From Phycisphaerales bacterium (lineage in GTDB: Bacteria; Planctomycetota; Phycisphaerae; Phycisphaerales; UBA1924): a stretch of 64,000 nucleotides of DNA. The stretch is taken from positions 62,001 to 126,000 of the forward strand of contig JARGPA010000003.1 of assembly GCA_029213305.1 (NCBI GenBank). The letters run 5' to 3'. Positions 48,782-58,170 of the stretch are shown in pieces. Below the pieces are notes generated by a model. It was given only the letters and a program-made list of their open reading frames with translations, had not been told where the DNA came from and did no database searches. Both the position numbers and the translations under genes were made by a program. Positions within the stretch are counted from its first letter, which is position 1; each line of letters opens with the position of its first letter.

Positions 48782-49848
48782 TGATCGAACCTCGCTGCAA
48801 GCCCGTAGGCGGTTGATAGTCGACTCGATATTCCCCATGCATGATCCGAGGGTTGAATCTTTCCGAGAAGAGCTGCAGGACCTGCAGTTAAAACCGGAAT
48901 CCCAAGAACTTGATCAAGTGCTTGTTTTATACATGGATTTGTTGCGCCGTACCCACTGAGTTCGATCGTTCCAAACGGAGCCATCCGGAATGTATGCGAG
49001 ATATATGCGATCGCGATATCAAGTTCATCAGTAATCGTCTTTGCAAGACCGGACCATGCGGCATGATTGACCATACTCTTTGACTCAGAATCTTCTTCAT
49101 CAATACCGCCGTTGAGGATGAGCTCCGCCCCTTGTTGAGAGAGTTGGAACCGTTTGGTCGCAACATCCCACACATTCTCTGCGCCATGTTCGATTCGACG
49201 AACATAGATCACCTTGTCCCCCAAGGTGAGTATTGCCAGTGAGCTTGTCCATCCAATTCTTAGTGAAGTATTAATCTCTTGTTCTACCCTGGGTTCACCA
49301 GTTTGAACTCGTGCTTCGCCGCCGCGTGATATTGCGAGCTCCATCAAATCCATACCAGCAACTACCAACCCTGCATCTTGATATAGGTCCAATGTAGATT
49401 CGATCTCTGATTTTGGACATGCAACTGCGAGTGACTCTTGAATTTTTCCCTTCGGAGGGAGTTCCCAGAATCCCAGTTCGATTTGGTCAGGCGAACACTT
49501 CCGTTCACGTGCAACTTCTATTCTTGCGAGTTGCTCTATCGGTGCCCCACTCTCAACAGGCGGCAATTCAACGACATGTGAACTACAAACCGAAGTTGGA
49601 GGCGACACTGTAACATTCTGTCCCACAAATCCACGGCGAGCCAAAATTGACGATACCCATCGCAACTCATCAACATCAGCCTTTGAGCTCAATACTGCAT
49701 CCGAGCTTTGATTCATCCGAGGGAAGATTGCCCACGCAACCACAGTGTCACTGTTCCCCGTTTTCATTAACTGAACTGCTCGAATTTCGTGAGCGTCAAT
49801 ATCCAAACCGATCGAGGACAACTTGTTCTGTTTGAGTACATTCATCAT
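48778..49848 (-). CDS. PilM-like actin-fold protein
   Basis: 356 residues of the FtsA/PilM family. SSIGLDIDAHEIRAVQLMK is the first phosphate-binding segment of the actin fold, and IELSGYGATNPCIKQALDQVLGIPV is the second. It should sit in the cytoplasm and link the ATPase and PilC to PilN. The start is overlapped by the pilC stop (TAATG), and GGGGGAGG is the ribosome binding site. Confidence 0.85.
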   Translation of the reverse strand: MMNVLKQNKLSSIGLDIDAHEIRAVQLMKTGNSDTVVAWAIFPRMNQSSDAVLSSKADVDELRWVSSILARRGFVGQNVTVSPPTSVCSSHVVELPPVESGAPIEQLARIEVARERKCSPDQIELGFWELPPKGKIQESLAVACPKSEIESTLDLYQDAGLVVAGMDLMELAISRGGEARVQTGEPRVEQEINTSLRIGWTSSLAILTLGDKVIYVRRIEHGAENVWDVATKRFQLSQQGAELILNGGIDEEDSESKSMVNHAAWSGLAKTITDELDIAIAYISHTFRMAPFGTIELSGYGATNPCIKQALDQVLGIPVLTAGPAALLGKIQPSDHAWGISSRLSTAYGLAARFDQ

Positions 49849-51077
49849 TACGCGCCTCCCCCGGCAGTTGCAGTCAGATCAAACAACGGCAAGAACATAC
49901 TGATCGCAACAAATCCAACCAACACCCCAAGCACGACCATGATGACTGGTTCTATGAGTGACGAGAGAGATTTGATTATGGTTTCGTTATCCTCATCCAG
50001 ATAATCTGAAACATGTACAAGAACATCTGCAAGTCGACCCGACTGTTCACCGTTTCTGATCGCTTCACACGCAGATGGCACCACCAACTCGTTCGATCCA
50101 AAAACTGAACTAATCGGTTCACCTCGGGTGACTGCGTCTTCAACCCGTGTCATTAAATCCTGATAGCTTTGATGCCCTAGAGATTCTCGAGTCAGGTTAA
50201 TTGTGTCAAGCATTGGCACCTTCGCTTCGAGTAGTACTCCCATGAGTCTTGTGATACGAGCAGTCATAAACGAACGCACAATATCACCAAGCTTTGGAAC
50301 TTTGAGTGCAATATTTCCAAGTACAAACTGACCTTGAACGCCATTGATCCACCAGACGAAATATGCAATACATGCTCCACCCGCGGGGATCACTCCCCAC
50401 CAGTATGAACGAACGAAACTAGAGATCGTCATCAGAACCGCAGTTGAAGCTGGAAGTGGTGTGTCGAGTGTTTCAAACATACTCGAAAACCGAGGTAACA
50501 CAACTCCAATGAGCATCCCAATCACGACCACAGCAACTCCAGTGAGCAAAATCGGGTACATCATGGCGCCAAGAATATTTGAACGGATCTGAGCTTGCTT
50601 TCGTGTCAGTACTGCGACTCTCAAAAGCATGGTATCGAGATGCCCGGATGATTCACCCGCCGCGACGAGTGAACGAAACACAGCGTCAAACGCTTGTGTG
50701 TTTCCTTCAAGCGCTGAAGTCAATGAATCTCCTTCTTCAAGTCGTTGTCGGACTCGTTTGAGTTCATTTCCCCATGCGTCTGAAGATGATTGCCGTTCGA
50801 TTGATGAAATCGCGTCGATTAAAGGAGTACCAGTAGAAACCAGAACGGCTAACTCACGAGCAAACTCAGAAACTACTTTAGGAGAGACTCTCTTTGAGCC
50901 TCTGCTTCGTAACTTTTTATTCTTCTTTGAGTTTCCATTACCCTTCGAGTCCACGATTGAAGAAACGAACAATCCCTTCTTTCGTAGGATCTCTGTCGCG
51001 TCTTCATTACTCGACGCGTCCACTATGCCGCTAATCGATTTGCCTGATTTGTCGTAAGCTTGATATGAGAAGTTCAT
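49848..51077 (-). CDS. pilC: Inner-membrane platform protein PilC/GspF
   Basis: Rotates or recruits pilins under the drive of PilB. 409 residues with two T2SF domains, each with a helical bundle: SEFARELAVLVSTGTPLIDAISSI and RITRLMGVLLEAKVPMLDTINL. Three helices are seen: NILGAMMYPILLTGVAVVVIG, SYWWGVIPAGGACIAYFVWW and VIMVVLGVLVGFVAISMFLPLF. It is coupled at both ends (overlap with pilB 4 bp). The gene symbol follows the family. Confidence 0.93.
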   Translation of the reverse strand: MNFSYQAYDKSGKSISGIVDASSNEDATEILRKKGLFVSSIVDSKGNGNSKKNKKLRSRGSKRVSPKVVSEFARELAVLVSTGTPLIDAISSIERQSSSDAWGNELKRVRQRLEEGDSLTSALEGNTQAFDAVFRSLVAAGESSGHLDTMLLRVAVLTRKQAQIRSNILGAMMYPILLTGVAVVVIGMLIGVVLPRFSSMFETLDTPLPASTAVLMTISSFVRSYWWGVIPAGGACIAYFVWWINGVQGQFVLGNIALKVPKLGDIVRSFMTARITRLMGVLLEAKVPMLDTINLTRESLGHQSYQDLMTRVEDAVTRGEPISSVFGSNELVVPSACEAIRNGEQSGRLADVLVHVSDYLDEDNETIIKSLSSLIEPVIMVVLGVLVGFVAISMFLPLFDLTATAGGGA

Positions 51078-52864
51078 GCTGCGGACCTCAACTGCTCTTC
51101 TGTACCCGAGTTGTCATCGACTTGAGTTACTCGAATCACTTCTTCAACACTGGTATGTTGATCAACGGCTAAACGCATTCCTTCTTCTCGTAATGAAAGT
51201 TGCCCTTGTGTATGGAGCAATCCACGAAGCTCATGAGTAGGAGCATTCCGATAGATCAATCTTCGCAACTCAGGTGTCACTTCCATGAACTCATAAATCC
51301 CCATTCGTCCTTGGAATCCAGAATCATGACAACTGGTACACCCAGCTCCCTTACGGAAAGCTCGTCCTGTCATCTCTGGAATACCACCGTCTTCGAGAAC
51401 CATCTCGCTCGGGTAGTACTTCATGGTACATGATGGACAAATTGTTCTTGCGAGACGCTGAGCGACTACCCCGTTGAGTGCAGAGCTCAACAAGTAAGGT
51501 TCGATATTCATATCAACCAGTCTCGCGACAGCACCTGGTGCATCGTTGGTGTGCAAAGTTGCTAACACGCCGTGTCCAGTTAACGCAGCTTGTACAGCTA
51601 CCCCTGCGGTTTCCTGATCTCGAATTTCACCAATCATGATGACATCTGGATCTTGTCGAAGAATTGAGCGAAGTGTCCTTGCAAAATCAAGCCCGATCGC
51701 ATCATGAACTTGGATCTGATTAATCAGATCAAGTTGATATTCAACTGGATCTTCAACAGTCACAATATTCAGTTCTGGACTACGCAACAGATCGAGCGCC
51801 GAATAAAGCGTTGTCGTCTTACCTGACCCGGTTGGTCCAGTGACAAGCACCATCCCGTGTGTGAGTCGAAGCGCCCGTTGGAATCCTTCTAGAGCTTCTG
51901 GTCGGAACCCAAGGTCTTCCATCCGCACATGTAAGTTTTGTTTATCAAGAATTCGAATAACGAGCTTTTCGCCGAGCAATGTCGGGATACTTGAAACGCG
52001 GAGATCGATCTCACGCCCTTCTGCCATTATTCGAACACGACCTTCCTGAGGAAGTCGCTTTTCAGCAATATCCATTTTGCCAATAATTTTCACGCGTGAC
52101 ACAATGGCCGCATGCATACCTGGAGGCGGATTCATCAAATCTCGCAATGAACCATCAATGCGATACCGAACTCTGGTACCGGTTTTTTTCGGCTCAATAT
52201 GAATATCAGATGCTTTGTCCTTCACTGCAGTAAGGAGTGCAACATTGACAAGATTAACAATTGGTGAACCCTCGACCATATGATCGAGATCTGTCGTTGG
52301 GCCTTCGTCGATTTGTTCACGCTCAACGACTTCAACATCTGATTCTGCAAGACTCGTCAGAAACGCGTCGACATCAACATCACCGTCGGCGTACTTCCTG
52401 ATAAACTCGAAAATATTATCTTCAAGTGCAAGCACAGGATGTATATCAAACCCAGTAAGTTCTCGCAAACGATCAATCGTCGGCAAACTCTGAGGTTCGC
52501 ACATCGCGACGGTAAGTGTTTTGTGCACTCGAAACAAAGGAATCGCTTTGAGACGCTCTGCTTCATCTTGCCCAATCAAACTCAACAAACTTGGGTCGAT
52601 CAACCCGTGACGGAGTTGCACGCCGCGTACACCTAAACATTTTGCTAGAGATTGTACAAGGGTTGCACCCGAGATCATCCCTTGATCAACGAGGACTTCT
52701 CCGAGCATTCGTCCTGCGGTTTTCTGTTGTACAAGTGCTTTTGAGAGCTGCTCTTCGTTGATGTGCCCATCTGAGATGAGTACTTCGCCTACGAGTCTTG
52801 GGCGCTGTGCTCTTCTGATTGTTGGTTGAGAGTTTTGATCAACTGAGTCTTCGGGGAGAGTCAT
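51074..52864 (-). CDS. pilB: Assembly ATPase PilB/GspE
   Basis: 596 residues. N-terminal MshEN domain (about 20-155; LGEVLISDGHINEEQLSKAL). The ATPase core has Walker A GPTGSGKTTTLYSAL, the Asp box IVTVEDPVEYQL, Walker B RSILRQDPDVIMIGEIRDQETA and the His box LTGHGVLATLHTND. A tetracysteine zinc motif is present: CPSC...GAGCTSC. The MshEN domain of relatives binds c-di-GMP, so control by the nearby HD-GYP system is possible. It follows the STAS gene, with a 4-bp overlap. Confidence 0.95.
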   Translation of the reverse strand: MTLPEDSVDQNSQPTIRRAQRPRLVGEVLISDGHINEEQLSKALVQQKTAGRMLGEVLVDQGMISGATLVQSLAKCLGVRGVQLRHGLIDPSLLSLIGQDEAERLKAIPLFRVHKTLTVAMCEPQSLPTIDRLRELTGFDIHPVLALEDNIFEFIRKYADGDVDVDAFLTSLAESDVEVVEREQIDEGPTTDLDHMVEGSPIVNLVNVALLTAVKDKASDIHIEPKKTGTRVRYRIDGSLRDLMNPPPGMHAAIVSRVKIIGKMDIAEKRLPQEGRVRIMAEGREIDLRVSSIPTLLGEKLVIRILDKQNLHVRMEDLGFRPEALEGFQRALRLTHGMVLVTGPTGSGKTTTLYSALDLLRSPELNIVTVEDPVEYQLDLINQIQVHDAIGLDFARTLRSILRQDPDVIMIGEIRDQETAGVAVQAALTGHGVLATLHTNDAPGAVARLVDMNIEPYLLSSALNGVVAQRLARTICPSCTMKYYPSEMVLEDGGIPEMTGRAFRKGAGCTSCHDSGFQGRMGIYEFMEVTPELRRLIYRNAPTHELRGLLHTQGQLSLREEGMRLAVDQHTSVEEVIRVTQVDDNSGTEEQLRSAA

Positions 52865-53199
52865 AGGAAACTCCTCACTGCGGTTTGCACATCCTCAAAC
52901 TGTTGGAACTTAGATGTTTGATCAGTAATCGTTATGATTTCTCTTAGAGTATCGCTGATTCCGCAGAGCTTGAGTGATTGTCCACTTGCTCCGAGTTCGA
53001 GAGTGACATCAACAAGTGCTTCGAGCCCGAATGAGTTCACGAAGGTCATCTCGCTCACATCGATCACAAATCGTCCAAGTGTTTTACCAAGGACTTCAAG
53101 AGATTCAGTACGCAACTGAATCGCGTCTTCTTCAGTTTGAATAGGTCCCATTGGAACAACAACAGTGACAGCACCATGACGGTTGGTTTCAATGCGCAT
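52861..53199 (-). CDS. STAS domain protein (anti-anti-sigma-like)
   Basis: 112 residues with the STAS fold: MRIETNRHGAVTVVVPMG, then LGRFVIDVSEMTFVNSFGLEALVDVTLELG. The Ser in VNSFGLEA is the usual phosphorylation site of SpoIIAA-type proteins. Its place between a histidine kinase and the pilus ATPase is unusual. Such proteins are released from an anti-sigma kinase or act as scaffolds; neither partner is obvious here. Confidence 0.88.
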   Translation of the reverse strand: MRIETNRHGAVTVVVPMGPIQTEEDAIQLRTESLEVLGKTLGRFVIDVSEMTFVNSFGLEALVDVTLELGASGQSLKLCGISDTLREIITITDQTSKFQQFEDVQTAVRSFL

Positions 53200-53213
53200 A
53201 ATGAATCCTCTCC

Positions 53214-55082
53214 TTATGCAGCCTTCGCCAACTCTTCGCTTGAACCTGGGAGTATTAAAGTAAACGTACTCCCTTTATCTATTGCTGACTCCACAGTCAC
53301 ATCGCCGCCATGAAGACGAGCAATCTGTCTTGCAAGCGCAAGTCCAAGGCCTGATCCAGTAACTTGAGCAATACGACGATCATCCGCACGACAGAATCGA
53401 TCAAAGATTCGTTCTTGCTGGGACTCCTCAATACCAATTCCCGAATCAATGACATCGACTCTCATCGAGTTTGTGTCAGAGAAACTGACTTTGACTTCAA
53501 CCTTACCACCCGAAGGCGTGTACTTGATTGCATTCCCTACTAGATTGTGCAAAGCTTGACCAAGTCGATCACGATCTGCTTGGATTGTGGGAAACTTCGG
53601 TGGAAGATCAAAGCTCATCTCGATTGACTTGTCCTTCGCCTGTGCAGCATAATCATGCTCAAGGGATTGGAACATCTGTTCTGTGCGTACCTGATCTGGA
53701 TGGATCGAGAGTGACCCAGCTTCGATCTCTGAAACACAAAGCATGTCCCCAACGATCCGTTCAAGACGACGGGTTTCACTATTGATGACATTGAGCGCCT
53801 TCTCACGAATGAGCTCGTCTTCACTGCCTGCTTCTACTGCTTCTTCTGCATATAGACGGATAGTTGTCAAAGGCGTCCGAAGCTCATGCGTTGCTTGTGC
53901 GATAAATGCACCCTGAGACTGATCTGCGAGACGCTGTTGTGTGACATCTTCAATGAAAACCAATGCTTGAGGCACTTCTGCTTCATCAATCCGTGTGATC
54001 ACGAAACGAAGAACTGCGCCATGAGTTTCGATATTTTCGACATCTCCGACTTCAATGACTTGACGCTTCGGACCCTGAACATCGAGTACGCTGCATGTGA
54101 GATCCATGATGAGATTCGCTTCAGAGACTTGATCGAGCTTTTGACCGACCATTTCTTCGCGATCCATTCGCAAGAAATTACTTGCGGCTCCATTTGCATA
54201 TACAACAGTGAGATCGGACTCGATCAGGACTACACCCTGCATGAGTGTGTTACACGCTGCGGGAAGTCCGACGGACTCAATCCGTCCAGTTGTAGATGCA
54301 TCAGCAACCTCATGCTCATACATGACATTTTCGAAGTTTTCTCGCTCTTCGAGCAAGGTATTCCAGGTCTTTCCTTCTGGTCCGAGATGCTCGCCGACGA
54401 TTAAGCAAGCTACTCTGCGTTCTCCTTCAGCAGCCGATCGCAATGAATCACCGATAGCCGAAAGAGCGCCGAGTCGATTTCTAAATCGACGATACACAAG
54501 TAGTACCAATACAAGACCAACGCTTGTGATCCCGACTGATGAAGCTCGGATCGTATCAGATCCAACTGCATCCTTTCCTCGGGTTGTCACTACTTCGAGG
54601 ACAATTCCTGATTGACCGTTAACTACAAGCGAATCACGAACTGTTGTTTTCCCTGTCGCTTCTGAATACTCAAGTACCGCAGGTAATTCAGGGGCAACAA
54701 TCCAAGTCTCTGGAAGCTCATTTAGAGAACTCTGAGAAGGATTTGAAGATGCAAGCACTCCAAAATCAGGAATTTGAACTTCACAACTCTCTACAAGTCC
54801 TGAAGCGACTGCATCGAGCATTAATCGACGCAATCCTGCAAGATCATTATCACTTAGTCTGAGCTCTGCTTGAGAGGCGATAAGTTCACTTGTTTGGGTA
54901 CTTTGATTGTTTGCTTGAATAGTGGCCGACACATCAACAGTTTTCGCAGAAATCCATACAACTGCACCAATAGCCAAAGCTAGAATTGCAATGAACGCCA
55001 TACCCGTAGCGGCTACAAGCGACTCTCCACGTGCAAAGTGTTTCCGAATATCAAATCGATTTGATGTTGGCGATAAGCTCAT
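53214..55082 (-). CDS. Sensor histidine kinase with PAS domain
   Basis: 622 residues. Two helices at about 25-45 and 180-200 enclose a periplasmic sensor region. A PAS-like domain (GVVLIESDLTVVYANGAASNFLR) follows, then HisKA with the phospho-acceptor His in ATHELRTPLTTIRLYAEE, and HATPase_c with NLVGNAIKYTP, DSGIGIEESQQERIFDRF and GSGLGLALARQIARLHGG. AGGAA precedes the ATG. No response regulator gene is adjacent; one receiver-only gene lies at 41420. Confidence 0.93.
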   Translation of the reverse strand: MSLSPTSNRFDIRKHFARGESLVAATGMAFIAILALAIGAVVWISAKTVDVSATIQANNQSTQTSELIASQAELRLSDNDLAGLRRLMLDAVASGLVESCEVQIPDFGVLASSNPSQSSLNELPETWIVAPELPAVLEYSEATGKTTVRDSLVVNGQSGIVLEVVTTRGKDAVGSDTIRASSVGITSVGLVLVLLVYRRFRNRLGALSAIGDSLRSAAEGERRVACLIVGEHLGPEGKTWNTLLEERENFENVMYEHEVADASTTGRIESVGLPAACNTLMQGVVLIESDLTVVYANGAASNFLRMDREEMVGQKLDQVSEANLIMDLTCSVLDVQGPKRQVIEVGDVENIETHGAVLRFVITRIDEAEVPQALVFIEDVTQQRLADQSQGAFIAQATHELRTPLTTIRLYAEEAVEAGSEDELIREKALNVINSETRRLERIVGDMLCVSEIEAGSLSIHPDQVRTEQMFQSLEHDYAAQAKDKSIEMSFDLPPKFPTIQADRDRLGQALHNLVGNAIKYTPSGGKVEVKVSFSDTNSMRVDVIDSGIGIEESQQERIFDRFCRADDRRIAQVTGSGLGLALARQIARLHGGDVTVESAIDKGSTFTLILPGSSEELAKAA

Positions 55083-55117
55083 AATGGGTTCCTATGGCGA
55101 GATGCCACTAATACCCA

Positions 55118-55291
55118 TCAAATATCGGTCAATTCCATCCCCACTTCAATCCAAACCATCCACGCCGCCTTCATCCGAGTTCTCGGACCCATATGTGCAA
55201 TGAAATAGGGAATTTCATTCACGCAACGCTTATAGAGAAAATACGAATCTTTGGTCAAAGAACGAAGTTCAACATTTGTAGATGGAGTCAT
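55118..55291 (-). CDS. Possible small protein upstream of the histidine kinase
   Basis: A 57-codon frame from ATG 55291 ends 35 bp before the kinase gene. The product is Tyr/Trp/Met-rich, with DSYFLYKRCVNEIPYFIAHMG and MKAAWMVWIEVGMELTDI. It sits directly downstream of the tRNA terminator, where the promoter of the pilus run is expected. The composition looks coding but the start lacks a clear ribosome binding site. It may be a leader peptide or a chance frame. Confidence 0.35.
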   Translation of the reverse strand: MTPSTNVELRSLTKDSYFLYKRCVNEIPYFIAHMGPRTRMKAAWMVWIEVGMELTDI

Positions 55292-55304
55292 ACACCCACT
55301 AATC

Positions 55305-55340
55305 AAAAAACCCTCTTATCTGATGATAAAGAGGGTTTTA
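55305..55340 (-). terminator. Terminator after the tRNA genes
   Basis: On the minus strand AAAACCCTCTTTATC and GATAAGAGGGTTTT form a stem (one bulged T) with a 4-nt loop followed by TTTTTT. It lies just after the tRNA-Tyr gene. Confidence 0.85.
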
Positions 55341-55347
55341 ATGATAA

Positions 55348-55430
55348 TGGGCGCGGGTGGATTCGAACCACCGAATGCTAACGCAAGAGGATTTACAATC
55401 CCCGCCCTTTGGCCGCTTGGATACACGCCC
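55348..55430 (-). tRNA. tRNA-Tyr (anticodon GTA)
   Basis: A class II tRNA. The acceptor stem is GGGCGTG / CGCGCCC with discriminator A. The anticodon loop TTGTAAA holds GTA. The long variable arm and the T-arm GGTGG-TTCGAAT-CCACC are present. CCA is not encoded. It is third in the Val-Thr-Tyr row. Confidence 0.93.
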
Positions 55431-55462
55431 CATTGTCAACGCGATCAGGACCGCATTAAGAA

Positions 55463-55535
55463 AGCCACCTCTCGGACTCAAACCGAGGACCTGCAGATTA
55501 CAAATCAGCTGCTCTATCAACTGAGCTAAGGTGGC
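55463..55535 (-). tRNA. tRNA-Thr (anticodon TGT)
   Basis: Acceptor GCCACCT / AGGTGGC, D-arm TAGCTCAGTTGATAGAGCAG, anticodon TGT in loop TTTGTAA, T-arm with GGTTTGAGTCC. The anticodon stem has one T-T mismatch. CCA is not encoded. Confidence 0.92.
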
Positions 55536-55628
55536 GTATTTTGTTGTCAATCTCGACCGAATTGATTCATGAAGAGAATCGGTCGAAAATGTCTGCTTCG
55601 CAAGCTGTAAAGCATGATTTCGCAATAA

Positions 55629-55702
55629 TGGGCTATACAGGACTCGAACCTGTGACCCCCAGTGTGTCATACTGGTGCGCTAGCCAACTGCGCCAATAGC
55701 CC
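55629..55702 (-). tRNA. tRNA-Val (anticodon GAC)
   Basis: Acceptor GGGCTAT / ATAGCCC with discriminator A. The anticodon stem CCAGT / ACTGG closes a loop ATGACAC, with anticodon GAC. The T-arm has GGTTCGAGTCC. CCA is not encoded. It is the first tRNA of the row. Confidence 0.93.
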
Positions 55703-55713
55703 AAAGCGGGAGG

Positions 55714-55742
55714 ATTGTACCCTGCTCGCTTCCAAATGCAAA
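55714..55742 (-). promoter_or_regulatory. Promoter of the tRNA row
   Basis: On the minus strand TTTGCA (55742-55737), a 17-bp spacer and TACAAT (55719-55714). The -10 is a near match to TATAAT, and initiation would fall a few bases before tRNA-Val. Confidence 0.55.
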
Positions 55743-55815
55743 TCTAACGCACTCGACGATTGACAAATCTGACATTCAATGTTGTGATCGAGTCCAAATC
55801 TGGGTTATCTACCCG

Positions 55816-56490
55816 TTATTTGCTCAAGATTACGATTTCAACTCTACGAGATTCCTTCTTTGTACCCTTTGCTTTTGATGGGCCAAATGCTGCAGAGTAA
55901 ATCCGATCGTTATCGATTCCCTTACCAACGAGATAGGTCTCAACTGCTTGTGCTCGAGCAGAGCTTAAGTTCTCGTTTGTTCCCCATTTCTTCTTGGTCT
56001 TTACGAGTTTATCTGAATCGGTATAACCTTCAACTCGGATTTCATTGGCGCTGTAATCTGATTTGAGGACACCAGATATTTGATCAAGAGTTGCTTTCGC
56101 GTCATTACGGAGTTGGCTCGATCCAGAGTTGAATAGAACATCTCCTGGGACTCTGACGACGATTGCGCCGCCGCTACGGACTCCGATATCCACGCCGTCG
56201 ATCTGCTCAAACCCAGTCATTGGACGAGCGTTCAGCGCCGCTTGAGCCTCACTCAAATCTGATTGTAAACGCTGATTCTCAGAACGGAGTTGCGAGTTCT
56301 GTGATTGAAACTCGCTGTTGCCATCGCTTGCTTGACGAGCATTTTCTTGCAACCCTGCGATTCGTTCACGGAGTTGTGTATTCTCGTCAATTGCAGCGTC
56401 GTAATCTCTCTGTGAAACCGATTTACAGCCTCCGAATACGACCATGCTTAATGATCCGAGTGCGATCATAATTATTTTTGGCTTGTTCAT
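55816..56490 (-). CDS. OmpA-family lipoprotein
   Basis: From ATG 56490, with GGGAGG at seven bases, the leader MNKPKIIMIALGSLSMVVF ends in the lipobox FGGC. Mature residues about 25-90 form a coiled coil (ENTQLRERIAGLQENARQ). The C-terminal OmpA domain has GDVLFNSGSSQLRNDAK, IRVEGYTDSD and NLSSARAQAVETYLVGKGI, followed by a final RRVEIVILSK. The peptidoglycan-binding pair Asp and Arg is present (TDSD, RR). It probably links outer membrane and cell wall, like Pal. Confidence 0.93.
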   Translation of the reverse strand: MNKPKIIMIALGSLSMVVFGGCKSVSQRDYDAAIDENTQLRERIAGLQENARQASDGNSEFQSQNSQLRSENQRLQSDLSEAQAALNARPMTGFEQIDGVDIGVRSGGAIVVRVPGDVLFNSGSSQLRNDAKATLDQISGVLKSDYSANEIRVEGYTDSDKLVKTKKKWGTNENLSSARAQAVETYLVGKGIDNDRIYSAAFGPSKAKGTKKESRRVEIVILSK

Positions 56491-56605
56491 CCATGCACCT
56501 CCCGTGTATGCGTTGTTGTTGTCCTTTTGGACGCTCTTACAGTGTATCCGGTTCCACCACCGGGTGGGCACGCTGCCCATTGAATCCGTTTTTCATTCTC
56601 ATTCA

Positions 56606-58129
56606 TTAAGGCAAGTTTAATGGCCCGCTCATTCCAAAAATTCGCCCCAAACCAAGCTCAATCAATGGCTTACCAAGCACAACCATCATTGTTGCAACTG
56701 CAAGGAATGGCCCATAGGGCATTGCCCGATTAAGTTTTCCACTCATTATTTGTGCTGCAATCGCATAGGCTACTCCAACAAAGGCTGCAAGGAAGAATGC
56801 AATCGTTGGATCGATCCAACCCAAACATGCACCCACGGCGGCCATCATGTGAACATCGCCTAGTCCCATTGCTTCTTTTCCAAATGCGAGAGTTCCGCCG
56901 ATGCGAACTGCCCAGACCACGCCGCCGGCGATCAAGTACCCCATAAGCACTGCACCAAGTACGACTAACCAGATTGGAGCATTCACAGGAGGGATCAGAT
57001 TCCCCGTCAATGGATCTATTGTGCCTTGACCATATTTAAACTCTACAAACCACATCGCGAGCCAACCACCACCCAGGCCACACAGAACCGGCAAGCACAA
57101 GAATGCTAACTCGCGGATCATCTCCCGGCGAGCATGCGGATACATCAACCAATCATTGATTGACTCTTCAGGTTGTTCTGAATCTTCATCATCTTTCGCC
57201 GAATCGATAGTCGATTCGGGAGGAAGTTCAGTTTCTGCTTTTTCTATCGACTCAATCTCAGTTGCATTGTCTGTTTTATACTCAGGAAGTTCATCAGCAT
57301 CGGTTGAGTCTTCGACTGGTTCTTGAACACTCTTGTGATGCGATTCATACCACTCGTCGAAATCTTCGAAGCTGCGATGTAACCATCCAAACTTGAGAAA
57401 CAAATTTGAAAGCACAAGACCAGTTGCTCCACCTATACCAATCCCGATGAATCTCCATCCTACGAGTCCACCGGTTGCGAACGTCCATACCTCACCAGGT
57501 GCAGTAATCCATTTCTGATGAGCATTAGGTACAGCCCAAACCCCTTCAATTCCAGCAGGCATCATGATCGGATTCCCGAATCTCGTCTGAAACCAAACTG
57601 CATGACCAGTGTGCAGAACTAGAGCGGCTAACGCAGGGACCCATGTGAGGACGAGCGGTATTGTTGTCGTCTTCGCGTCGATAATGGTCATTGCAACCAT
57701 ACATCCAACGAGTACAAGCAATACAACAAATGCAGGCCAAGTCCATCCTGGTCCATTGGCTGCCCACTCGGGAGCAATCCGTCCTAACCCCAAAATCGCA
57801 TCGTTCGGCACAACATACCACAACGCGTAGAGGCTTCCAAACAAAACAGCAACAACCGCTTCCACAATCGGGTATTCAGGGGATATTTTACATTTGCAGA
57901 ATCGGCATTTACCTCGTAGCAAAATCCAACCAAAGATTGGAATGTTTTCGCGCCAACTCAGTTTGTGATTACAACTTGGGCATTTGGATGATGGAGTCAC
58001 TACATCAAGCCCAAGCGGGATGCGATACACAAGCACATTGATCAATGAACCAATACAAGCCCCGACTGCAGTTACAAACAGTAAAATCGTCAACGCAGGC
58101 AACATGTAAATCAACCAATCAGGCATCAT
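56606..58129 (-). CDS. Prepilin peptidase, large form (A24 family)
   Basis: 507 residues, about twice the usual PilD. The N-terminal cytosolic zinc part has CPSC (50-53) and CRFC (75-78) in the DiS_P_DiS segment, followed by Asp151 of IIDAKTTTIPLVLTW and the second catalytic Asp in MGLGDVHMMAAVGA near residue 430. About eight helices. Residues about 260-330 are an inserted acidic, Glu/Asp/Ser-rich region absent from typical members. It would process the pseudopilins of the 43-47 kb run and the pseudopilin at 27838. Confidence 0.92.
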   Translation of the reverse strand: MMPDWLIYMLPALTILLFVTAVGACIGSLINVLVYRIPLGLDVVTPSSKCPSCNHKLSWRENIPIFGWILLRGKCRFCKCKISPEYPIVEAVVAVLFGSLYALWYVVPNDAILGLGRIAPEWAANGPGWTWPAFVVLLVLVGCMVAMTIIDAKTTTIPLVLTWVPALAALVLHTGHAVWFQTRFGNPIMMPAGIEGVWAVPNAHQKWITAPGEVWTFATGGLVGWRFIGIGIGGATGLVLSNLFLKFGWLHRSFEDFDEWYESHHKSVQEPVEDSTDADELPEYKTDNATEIESIEKAETELPPESTIDSAKDDEDSEQPEESINDWLMYPHARREMIRELAFLCLPVLCGLGGGWLAMWFVEFKYGQGTIDPLTGNLIPPVNAPIWLVVLGAVLMGYLIAGGVVWAVRIGGTLAFGKEAMGLGDVHMMAAVGACLGWIDPTIAFFLAAFVGVAYAIAAQIMSGKLNRAMPYGPFLAVATMMVVLGKPLIELGLGRIFGMSGPLNLP

Positions 58130-58170
58130 GATTTCATCGGCCCAACCGTCGGATTCACTCGATATTCAAA

